The notes beneath the pieces are model-generated. The model saw only the letters and a program-made list of their open reading frames with translations, did not search any database and was not told the origin of the DNA. A stretch of DNA of 64,000 nucleotides from CBDFKQ01 sp965248855 (GTDB lineage: Bacteria > Bacteroidota > Bacteroidia > Cytophagales > 172606-1), in assembly GCA_965248855.1 (NCBI GenBank), contig CBDFKQ010000012.1, positions 558,001-622,000 on the forward strand, in the 5' to 3' direction. How positions within the stretch are numbered: the first letter of the stretch is position 1; each line of letters begins with the position of its first letter. The position numbers and the translations under genes were made by a program. Positions 56,643 through 64,000 of this stretch are shown here, piece after piece.

Positions 56643-57452
56643 ATGACCGAGGAACTAAAAGATAGGTGGACATTTTTATTTGATCAAATAAAAGAAGCCA
56701 CTAGCAGATCAAGGCTTGTTTTAGCTCAATTAAACCTTGTATGCGGATTTATATTATTATCGCTTACCAGTTCACACTTTTCATGGTTGAAAAATGTTGA
56801 CCAAGAAGAATACGGTTTACTAAACAAATCCATTTATAACATTCAAACCAATTATACTGATTTTAAAGAGTTTGAAAAGAATGTATTTAATAATTTAGAT
56901 ATTGTTTCTGCCCCTGTTATTGGAATAAAAATTACCGTATATGATTTTTCATTTCTTGGCTCAATTGCTACCTTAATATTATTAACATGGTTATCATTTA
57001 GTACAAGAAGAGAAAGACATATAGTTTCCATCATCAAAAAGGAATTCGATGACTTATTTAAAATAAAAGCAGCAAATCAAAAAGATTTACTTAAAAACAT
57101 ATATTTAAAAACTTCACAGGTTTTTATTTTTATTACCCCCAGTGAGAATGACGTTTTTAATAAAAGGAATAATAAACCAAATAAATCGCATGCTGCAAGG
57201 TCGTTAAGGTACGTAATTATATATTATTTACCATTTATAACACTATTAGCCATACTGCTATTTGATTCATTTTCATTAAGACTTTATAAGGATTTATCAT
57301 TTTTAATCCAACATAGAAGTATTGAATTAGCAATTCGTTTAATTGTTGAGCTTATAACAATAGTTATAACTTGGTTAATAATAAAAGAAATAAAAACCAA
57401 TGAAGAAGCGACTTTAATTGACTTAAAAGAAATGGAATACAATTCTAAATAA
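56643..57452 (+). CDS. Four-helix membrane protein of unknown function
   Basis: A 269-residue inner-membrane protein with predicted helices at about 24-45, 103-122, 188-210 and 222-248, a loop of about 55 residues after helix 1 and a basic cytosolic loop (about 123-185). The N-terminus is charged and helical (LKDRWTFLFDQIKEATSRSR). No domain is recognised. It precedes the phospholipase operon by about 130 bp on the same strand and may belong to it. Confidence 0.7.
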   Translation: MTEELKDRWTFLFDQIKEATSRSRLVLAQLNLVCGFILLSLTSSHFSWLKNVDQEEYGLLNKSIYNIQTNYTDFKEFEKNVFNNLDIVSAPVIGIKITVYDFSFLGSIATLILLTWLSFSTRRERHIVSIIKKEFDDLFKIKAANQKDLLKNIYLKTSQVFIFITPSENDVFNKRNNKPNKSHAARSLRYVIIYYLPFITLLAILLFDSFSLRLYKDLSFLIQHRSIELAIRLIVELITIVITWLIIKEIKTNEEATLIDLKEMEYNSK

Positions 57453-57580
57453 CTTTTTGATAAGGTAATTAAAGTTTTCATAAGCTTTTTTTCTTAATAA
57501 TATAAATCGAAAAAGTCTATATGTGGAGGTAACTATATCTAATACATTTATTTGTGAATATTATTATTAATTAATGGCGT

Positions 57581-58744
57581 ATGGACTTTAATCCGCAAAA
57601 TAATAGGTTACCTGCCGGTAAAAATTTGTTAATTATCAGCAATTTAATATTTGCTTTTACAAGTTTAAGTCTTTTTGCACAGGAAAACATTGAAGTAGCA
57701 GCAAAGAAAAAATACCATGCTAACCTTTTGTATAATGAATTGTATAGAAACCATACGCCTATGTCATTTCTCGTGCCATTTGGAGAACTCTTTGCTCCCT
57801 CTAAGTATATTTTATCTTCCGAAATAGTGCCTAATTTTTTCGTTCTTGCAAATTACAAATCTAGAATTTCTGTAGCGCTCACCCCATTGGTAAAGATAAG
57901 GATAAGAAGTAATTCCAATCCGGGAGATTCATCTTCACCCGTAAGAACACCAAGTTATGAAATTTCTGCAAAAACTTTTTTAAGGTATAACCTCCTCTTT
58001 CAAAAAACTGAAGATACGATTCAATTTAAATATTGGATGATTAGTTATACCCATCATTCGAATGGGCAGGATGGCAATGCCCTAAACCCTGATGGTACAT
58101 GGAATACTTACAATGGAAATTTCAGTACTAATTATTTAAAAATAGGCTTTAATTGGGGAAAGCGGAACCAAACGTATAAAAACAATGGCTTTTCATATAA
58201 ATTATCCGGGTATGGCTCAATAGAAACTAAATTTAAAAGTAAAGAATATAAAAATCTATATCAGGTCGAGTATGAATGGCATCCTTCATTTACTTTCCCT
58301 TCCCTTGTTGATTATACCCTTCTTGAGCACGAAGAAAAATTGGATGGGCATTTTGGCTTTAGTAGGTTACATTTTAAGTTTACCCATTTCATAACGGGAA
58401 GGTATAATATTGTTGAAAGCATTGAAGAGAAAAAAAAGAAAAAAGCCGGAATACCATCAAATACTATAGGAAATCTCATAAGGGATATTTGGAGAATTGA
58501 ATTTAAAGCTTCATATATTTTAAATAAGTTAGAAAGTTATGATTATTTACAACTCAAAAAGAGGTTGAACATAGAGGGGGCCGTCCACTGGACACCCAGG
58601 TTTATGAACCAAACTGCACTTTATGCTTCGCTAGGTTATATAGGAGAAGATAGTTACAATATCTATTTTAATGACAAATACTTTTTTGTCAGAATTGGCA
58701 TATCAACAGGTTTCTTAATCTATAATACAAATCTTAACAGGTAA
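57581..58744 (+). CDS. Outer-membrane phospholipase A-like protein (OMPLA/PldA family)
   Basis: A 387-residue beta-barrel protein; signal peptide to LFAQ (about 34). The segment YTHHSNGQDG holds the OMPLA active site H-x-S-N-G: His158 and Ser160; Asn175 in TWNTY would be the third member, matching WNRLY of E. coli PldA although the His-Asn distance is 17 rather than 14. OMPLA cleaves acyl chains from outer-membrane phospholipids when dimerised by calcium or membrane damage. The barrel is longer than the E. coli enzyme (about 270 residues mature). Starts a compact operon with five-base spacing to the next gene. Confidence 0.82.
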   Translation: MDFNPQNNRLPAGKNLLIISNLIFAFTSLSLFAQENIEVAAKKKYHANLLYNELYRNHTPMSFLVPFGELFAPSKYILSSEIVPNFFVLANYKSRISVALTPLVKIRIRSNSNPGDSSSPVRTPSYEISAKTFLRYNLLFQKTEDTIQFKYWMISYTHHSNGQDGNALNPDGTWNTYNGNFSTNYLKIGFNWGKRNQTYKNNGFSYKLSGYGSIETKFKSKEYKNLYQVEYEWHPSFTFPSLVDYTLLEHEEKLDGHFGFSRLHFKFTHFITGRYNIVESIEEKKKKKAGIPSNTIGNLIRDIWRIEFKASYILNKLESYDYLQLKKRLNIEGAVHWTPRFMNQTALYASLGYIGEDSYNIYFNDKYFFVRIGISTGFLIYNTNLNR

Positions 58745-58749
58745 CTTTT

Positions 58750-59547
58750 ATGAAAAAGAATGTTTTCTTCTTTTTATTTTTTCTTTTTTCGTCTGTTAGC
58801 TTCGCCCAAAAGAATTGTTGCCAAGGTATTAATAGTAAAAACAAGATTTCTGTATTTGCAAATCAAATAATTATTGCAACCGGGCAAATAGGTACTTTTA
58901 AAAAAGAGAATTTGGATTCTCTTATCGACAATTATAAAAAGCTGCATAATGCAGACTATAAACAATTAATAAAACGTATAGATCAATTAAACAATCTGGA
59001 CTCTTGTGAGAAAGAATGTTTTAATAGTTTTTTCACTTCAGATGTAATAAGTTCATATAGTTGGTACCTTTATCTTAAACAAGGGCGACCGGATAAAGAA
59101 AATAAATCAACCCTTTCAACAGAATTTTGTAAGGGGTTTGGGTTTCAAATTGAAATTAGTCAGGGCAATATTAATCTATTTAAAAATTCGGAAACAGCAT
59201 TGATTTCCGGAAGGGGGCTGTTGTCATATACATTTTCTAAAAATGATTGTGGGGGACGAGTAAGGCTTATGTTAGGGCCATCATTTTATTATTGGAAACA
59301 AAACATAGTACTTTTTTTAAATCCACGTGCCGAAATCCGAATAAAAGATAAATACAATAATTTAGGCAGTTTATGGAATAGTAAAATCATTATTCAGGCT
59401 AATATCAGCGACAAATATTTAATTTTAGGACCGGGTATCGCAATAGAACTTGCAAAGCAAATCAGTATACAACTTTTAGCCGAATATATGATTAATGAAA
59501 ATAATTATTTAATCCATACAGGTTTATCATATCGTTTTAGAAAATGA
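58750..59547 (+). CDS. Beta-barrel outer-membrane protein of unknown function
   Basis: A 265-residue exported protein with signal peptide to SFAQ (about 19) and Cys pairs in NCC and SCEKEC. The first part (25-110) is helical; the second (about 125-265) has alternating strands (GRVRLMLGPSFYYW, YLILGPGIAIELA) ending in SYRFRK, typical of an outer-membrane barrel. Its stop overlaps the patatin start by four bases (ATGA), so the two are translationally coupled. No enzymatic motif. Confidence 0.75.
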   Translation: MKKNVFFFLFFLFSSVSFAQKNCCQGINSKNKISVFANQIIIATGQIGTFKKENLDSLIDNYKKLHNADYKQLIKRIDQLNNLDSCEKECFNSFFTSDVISSYSWYLYLKQGRPDKENKSTLSTEFCKGFGFQIEISQGNINLFKNSETALISGRGLLSYTFSKNDCGGRVRLMLGPSFYYWKQNIVLFLNPRAEIRIKDKYNNLGSLWNSKIIIQANISDKYLILGPGIAIELAKQISIQLLAEYMINENNYLIHTGLSYRFRK

Positions 59548-60464
59548 AAACAGCATTAATAACAAGCGGTGGTGGAGCAAAGGGTGCATTCACTGTTGGG
59601 GCTTTATCCTATTTAGTTAAAGAACAAAAAGTAAGTTTCGATTTTATAAGCGGCACGAGTACAGGCTCACTTATAGCAGGGATTATTGCAGATAACACCA
59701 AGCCGGAGGACAATATTGATTTGCTTACAAATATTTATACAAATGTAAATGATGAAGATCTTTTAACTAGAGCAAATCTACTTAATCAAATACTTTTAAA
59801 TAATAAGTCTTACATTTTTAATACAGAGCCCTTACTCAAAATGATTGATAGTAATATGACGGAAGAAAGGTTCAAGAATCTTAAATTGCCTGCCTCGCCA
59901 CAGGTTTGTTTTACTGCAATAAATCTTCAAACGGGTATGCCAACAGTATTTACTAATAAAGAGTTAGCCAAAACTGCCTATTACGATGTAGTAATAATTG
60001 ATTCCAGAGAAATGTTAATTAAAGCAATGCTTGCAAGTAGTAGTCAGGCAGTATTTTTACCTTCTGTTAAAATAGGGAGTTTTCAATTTGTTGATGGCGG
60101 GAACAGAGAGGTAATTCCAACAAGGGTAGCTATTAATGCTATCCCGGATATTATTTATGTAATAAGTAATAACCCTTCTTCATTTCAAATATTGAATAAA
60201 AGTTTTGATGATATTCTAAGTGTATTAATTCGTTCTATTTCTATTTTCATTCAGGATGTTCGCGAAAATGACCTGGCTGTTTTAAGCGCTTACGCAAATA
60301 AAACCGGAAAAAAAGTAATAAAGATAGAGCCGGATACAGATTTAGACATTGCTAATCCAACAGGATTAAGTTTTAAAAAAGAACAAATGATTGATTGGAT
60401 GAAATATGGAAAGTTGAAGGCCGAAGAAGCATTAAGGCAAAGTCAGATAAATGTAATTGCATAA
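59544..60464 (+). CDS. Patatin-like phospholipase
   Basis: A 306-residue cytosolic patatin. The oxyanion loop GGGAKG (residues 9-14), nucleophile Ser39 in GTSTG and catalytic Asp184 in DGG form the complete Ser-Asp dyad. It should hydrolyse acyl esters of membrane lipids. There is no signal peptide or membrane segment. A regular short patatin domain with about 70 extra C-terminal residues. Coupled to the gene before it by a four-base overlap; the second patatin starts 35 bp later. Confidence 0.93.
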   Translation: MKTALITSGGGAKGAFTVGALSYLVKEQKVSFDFISGTSTGSLIAGIIADNTKPEDNIDLLTNIYTNVNDEDLLTRANLLNQILLNNKSYIFNTEPLLKMIDSNMTEERFKNLKLPASPQVCFTAINLQTGMPTVFTNKELAKTAYYDVVIIDSREMLIKAMLASSSQAVFLPSVKIGSFQFVDGGNREVIPTRVAINAIPDIIYVISNNPSSFQILNKSFDDILSVLIRSISIFIQDVRENDLAVLSAYANKTGKKVIKIEPDTDLDIANPTGLSFKKEQMIDWMKYGKLKAEEALRQSQINVIA

Positions 60465-60499
60465 TTACTTTTTTTATTAAATTAATTACCAATTAAACT

Positions 60500-62214
60500 A
60501 TGAAAAATATTGCATTAGCCTTCTCAGGTGGTGGTTTCCGTGCGGCAGCATTTTCTTTAGGCACACTATCCTATCTAAATGAACTTAAGTTTGATGAAGA
60601 ATCCTTATTAAAGAATGTTAAATTCATCGGTTCAGCTTCAGGGGGAAGCTTAACCAATATTTATTATTCCGTAGGTGTTTATGAAAGAAAAGAATTCCGG
60701 AATATTTATAATGAGCTTCTTACTGAATTAGAAGGTGAAAAGTTAATTAAAAACGTTTTTACTATCTTAAGATCATCCGATGAATGGAAATTGAGGGAAG
60801 GCAAAGGCAGGAACCTTATTAATGCATTTTCAATAGCCTATGATAAATTATTTAAGCTAGAGGAATTTCAAAGATTATTTAATCCTAAAATAGGTGTAAT
60901 TCCTCATCTTGAAGAAGTTTGTATTAATTCTACTGAACTCACCAACGGTTTAAGTTTTCGCTTCCAATCCCAAAAGCAAAGTATTAATAATGGAAAAATT
61001 GGTAATTACTACATTCATATTACTGAAACAACTATAGGTGGTAAGATAAAATTAGGGGACATTATGGCTAGTTCATCTTGTTTTCCGGGTGGCTTGGAAC
61101 CCCTCATTTTCCCTGATGATTTTGTACATTCCGGGTTGGATAAAAAAACTCTTTTGGATAGTATTTATTTTAAGGCAAACCCATTCACTTATAGTAATGA
61201 TCCACATGATATCCTACCTGATAAGGAATTTAAAAAAGAACAAAAAAGGTTTGGCTTAATGGATGGGGGTATTGCAGACAATCAAGCCATTGAAAGCGTT
61301 CTTCTTGCTAACCAGAGAAGAATTGATAACTCTAAAGACTCTTTCGACCTAATCATATTAACTGATGTCTCCAGTTATTTTATGGATGGTTATTCACTTC
61401 CTATTGAAAAAATCAGGTGGTATAATGCTTTCACATTACAACAAATTATTAATATATCTACACTTTTATGCTTATTTTTTTTAGGGACTTTTATTTGGGT
61501 TATTATTAACGGATTTTCAGATTGGAGCCGTTTTACAATCATTCCGATTGGCACAATTGCTTTTTTTTACTTGTTGTTCTCTATCTTACTGTCAATGGAG
61601 AGGAAAGAGCAATTGAAAAAAAAAGTACCTGGATGCTTATACTTCAAAAATACCTTGGTTATTTTTTAACAATCCGTTTTAGCATTTTAAAGCAAATGAT
61701 AACCTCAAGAGCAAAATCAGGTTTCTTATTAGCAGGGGATTTATACCTAAAGCAAATCAGGGGTTTGTATTATAATAAAATTTATGAAGACCCGGTATTA
61801 AGAAGCATAACGATAAGCAATGCCATTTATGACTTAAGTGCAGTTAAACAAAAGGCCTTGGAAGATAAATCTTTAGTTAATGAAGCGCCTTACGAAAATT
61901 TAAGCCAACAAGACCCTTCAGAAATTAGTCCTCCATCAACTGAATTAATTAATGTGGCAGAAAAAGCCCGTACCATGCCAACTACTTTATGGTTTGACGA
62001 ATTTCAGCAAAAGAATAAGAACCTCGAAGCAATCGTAGCTACCGGTCAGTTTACAGTTTGTTACAACTTGTTAAAGTACCTAGCTAAAAAAGAAGTCTTA
62101 TCTGAAACGGAAAAAGAATTGAAAGTTACCTTAAAGAACGATTGGGAAAAATTTAACCAAAATCCGTATTATTTATTCAATCAATTTAAAATTTCAACCA
62201 ACAACCCAAAATAA
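60500..62214 (+). CDS. Membrane-anchored patatin-like protein, split by a frameshift at an A9 tract
   Basis: The first frame (60500-61669, 389 residues) has GGGFRA (oxyanion), the nucleophile Ser in GSASGGS and the dyad Asp in MDGGIADNQ, then two membrane helices (about 316-338 and 347-368). It ends soon after a run of nine A (61616-61624). The natural continuation (STWMLILQKYLGYF, AKSGFLLAGDLYLKQIRG, TMPTTLWFDEFQQ, ATGQFTVCYNLL, ending at 62214) is in the -1 frame; one more A would join them. The A AAA AAA G run is a possible slippage or -1 recoding site. Mutation or a sequencing error is the alternative. Both parts look under selection. Confidence 0.8.
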
Positions 62215-62220
62215 AATTAT

Positions 62221-64000
62221 ATGGAAAATCAAGTTTATCGTTATTTAAGAGGTTACACCCTCGATCCTGGTTTCTCAACCCAGCTGGATTCAATAAACAT
62301 AAATATAACTACCTATAGGGTAAGGTGGGAAGCACTGAATATTAATTTGCTAACCACACCTCAAAATATCAACCAAGAAAAAAGTTTAGTAAATAGTATT
62401 AATGGCGAATATTTTGAAGTGATTGATATTGACCCATCAAGCAACTGCTATTATGAACCTGTTGACCTTAATGCAACTGAAGTGCTCTCACAAAACGGAT
62501 TGCAGCCTAGTGAAGGCAACCCCAAATTTCATCAGCAATTTGTGTATACTATTGCCATGAAAACTTTGGAACAATTTGAGCAATCATTAGGGCGAAGGCT
62601 AATTTGGAACCCGAGAAAAAATGAAAAAGGCAAGTATTTATATGTAGGAAAAATCCGGCTCTATCCTCATGCCTTAAGGGACGCAAATGCTTATTATGAT
62701 TCAATGAAAAAGTCTATTTTATTCGGCTACTTTAAGTCGAGCTTACAAGTTAAAGGTACAAATTTTCCGGGAGGTTCAGTTTTTACATGCCTTTCACCCG
62801 ATATTATCGCCCATGAAGTCACCCATGCCTTATTAGATAGTATTCATCCCCGGTTTATTGAAAATACAAATAAGGACGTGCCTGCTTTTCATGAAGGCTT
62901 TGCAGATATTATTGCTTTGTTACAAAGGTTTACCAATATTGAACTGGTTATAAACCAACTATCAAAAACACAAGGAAGCCTTGATAAATTTAACATCCTT
63001 GGGGAACTGGCTACTCAATTTGGTTTAGCAATACCTCATGGCAGGGGTGCTTTACGAAGTGCCATTGGAAACTTAAATGAGGATGGAAAGTGGGTCAGAA
63101 AGACCCCCGACCCTACCTTATACAGAACATCTACAGAACCTCACGAGCGTGGCTCCATACTGGTAGCTACTTTTTTTGATGCTTTTATAAAAATTTACAA
63201 TTATAAAACGGCTGATCTTTTAAGAATATGTTCAAATGGCACAGGTATTTTACCTGAAGGCGCCATTCATCCTGACCTGGCAAAAAGACTGGCGCAAGAG
63301 GCTTGCCAAATTGCCGGCCACCTTCTCAATATTGCTATCAGGGCCTTGGATTATTGCCCCCCTTTAGATATTACATTTGGTGATTTCTTAAGGGCGCTTA
63401 TCACCGCTGACATTGAATTTGCAAAGGCCGACGAAAATAATTATCGCGTTGCACTAATTGATGCCTTCAGAAGCTGGGGGATTTTCCCTGAGAAAGTAAA
63501 TACTTTATCTGAAGAAAGCTTGCAATGGTCAAAGCCCCATTTAAATATTTCCCAAAAGAAAGCCATGCGTTCAATGGCTAAATCTATAGAAAAAGAAATA
63601 AATGCTCTAAACAGCATTAATGACAGAGAAATTATTTGGGACCGTACCCAAGATATACAGGCCGCATTACATGGCTTTCTTATGAAAAGTAAGCAAACTT
63701 TAGGTGTTACAGAATGGAATGATTGGCTTGAGAAAATGGGGCTTACTTCCAAACCCATAAACTTTTCGCAATCCGTTAATATCGAAGGAAATGATAAAAA
63801 CGAAACCCCATTAATTGAAATACATAAAGTAAGACCTGCTTACAGGGTTGGGAATGATGGTCTTATAATTGATCAAGTTATTGTCACTATTACACAATCA
63901 ATAACAATTGAAATTGATTTAGGAGATGATACTACCCATCAAATACGATTCCGCGGAGGTTCTACCATTATATTTGACCGTTCCAAAAATTTTAGCCTCA
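62221..64000 (+). CDS. HExxH zinc metallopeptidase, 3' end outside the window
   Basis: An open frame from ATG 62221 (6 bp after the patatin) runs past base 64000 with at least 593 residues. The active site HEVTH is at residues 198-202, and HEGFAD at 224-229 gives the probable third zinc ligand Glu225, the gluzincin arrangement; the surroundings (PDIIAHEVTHALLD and VPAFHEGFADIIALL) resemble thermolysin-like peptidases. There is no signal peptide, so the enzyme acts in the cytosol or is exported by a non-Sec route. A C-terminal segment (about 540 onward, LIIDQVIVTITQS) begins a second, beta-rich domain cut by the window edge. Confidence 0.85.
   Translation, partial: MENQVYRYLRGYTLDPGFSTQLDSININITTYRVRWEALNINLLTTPQNINQEKSLVNSINGEYFEVIDIDPSSNCYYEPVDLNATEVLSQNGLQPSEGNPKFHQQFVYTIAMKTLEQFEQSLGRRLIWNPRKNEKGKYLYVGKIRLYPHALRDANAYYDSMKKSILFGYFKSSLQVKGTNFPGGSVFTCLSPDIIAHEVTHALLDSIHPRFIENTNKDVPAFHEGFADIIALLQRFTNIELVINQLSKTQGSLDKFNILGELATQFGLAIPHGRGALRSAIGNLNEDGKWVRKTPDPTLYRTSTEPHERGSILVATFFDAFIKIYNYKTADLLRICSNGTGILPEGAIHPDLAKRLAQEACQIAGHLLNIAIRALDYCPPLDITFGDFLRALITADIEFAKADENNYRVALIDAFRSWGIFPEKVNTLSEESLQWSKPHLNISQKKAMRSMAKSIEKEINALNSINDREIIWDRTQDIQAALHGFLMKSKQTLGVTEWNDWLEKMGLTSKPINFSQSVNIEGNDKNETPLIEIHKVRPAYRVGNDGLIIDQVIVTITQSITIEIDLGDDTTHQIRFRGGSTIIFDRSKNFSL

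Noticed and set aside
1..64000. Prophage, integron or complete insertion sequence
   Set aside because: No integrase, phage structural genes or intact transposase with terminal repeats were seen; the only mobile-element trace is the dead RAYT.

Overview
The window is AT-rich DNA from a member of the Bacteroidota, most likely a Chitinophagales/Chitinophagaceae relative. The lineage call rests on protein architecture: several large secreted proteins end in type IX secretion (T9SS) type A sorting domains, there is a FecI-type sigma factor / FecR (with a DUF4974-like end) / TonB-dependent receptor cassette, and many lipoproteins carry a Cys-Lys-rich N-terminus. No tRNA, rRNA or CRISPR array was recognised.

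Layout. 0-3.2 kb: tail of an unknown gene, a hypothetical gene and groES-groEL. 3.4-8.5 kb (minus): a small hypothetical gene and a 1511-residue surface protein (PQQ-type propeller, three discoidin domains, Fn3, CBM6-like, T9SS tail). 9.1-21.2 kb (plus): a beta-helix lipoprotein, a leucine-rich-repeat T9SS cargo, a TMTC-like membrane TPR protein, a subtilase lipoprotein, and a giant LRR-metalloprotease T9SS cargo whose signal peptide is separated by a one-base frameshift. 21.2-26.6 kb: six tandem paralogous lipoprotein genes, each followed by a leftover copy of the T9SS tail of the LRR-metalloprotease; two are frameshifted, one of them inside a poly-G tract.

41.7-26.7 kb (minus): ECF sigma factor, FecR, TonB-dependent receptor, then six lipoprotein genes in one tightly packed operon (three DUF4397-like or unknown, two IPT/TIG, one IPT plus beta-helix); no SusD is visible. 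47-41.9 kb (minus): a delta-60/Ig-repeat T9SS cargo with near-identical 267-bp internal repeats and a small lipocalin-like lipoprotein. 47.2-47.7 kb: a 106-bp tandem repeat. 49.5-47.8 kb (minus): an inverted second copy of the beta-helix lipoprotein.

49.5-51.9 kb is a gene graveyard: a decayed BON-domain gene, a decayed REP-associated transposase and two REP-like palindromes. 51.9-55.3 kb (plus): a small stress-like group (AraC regulator, cupin, NmrA-like reductase, coiled-coil lipoprotein, universal stress protein). 55.8-56.5 kb: a broken fragment resembling the C-terminus of Tc-toxin A proteins. 56.6-64 kb (plus): a compact group with a four-helix membrane protein, an OMPLA/PldA-like outer-membrane phospholipase, a beta-barrel protein, a patatin, a membrane-anchored patatin split at an A9 tract, and an HExxH metallopeptidase that runs off the end.

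Two parts look least described: the lipoprotein array with orphan T9SS tails and a switching poly-G tract (21.1-26.6 kb), and the phospholipase/protease operon (57.6 kb to the end). Functions given for both are inferences from motifs and order. Most of the rest serves surface binding, uptake and secretion by T9SS and TonB.
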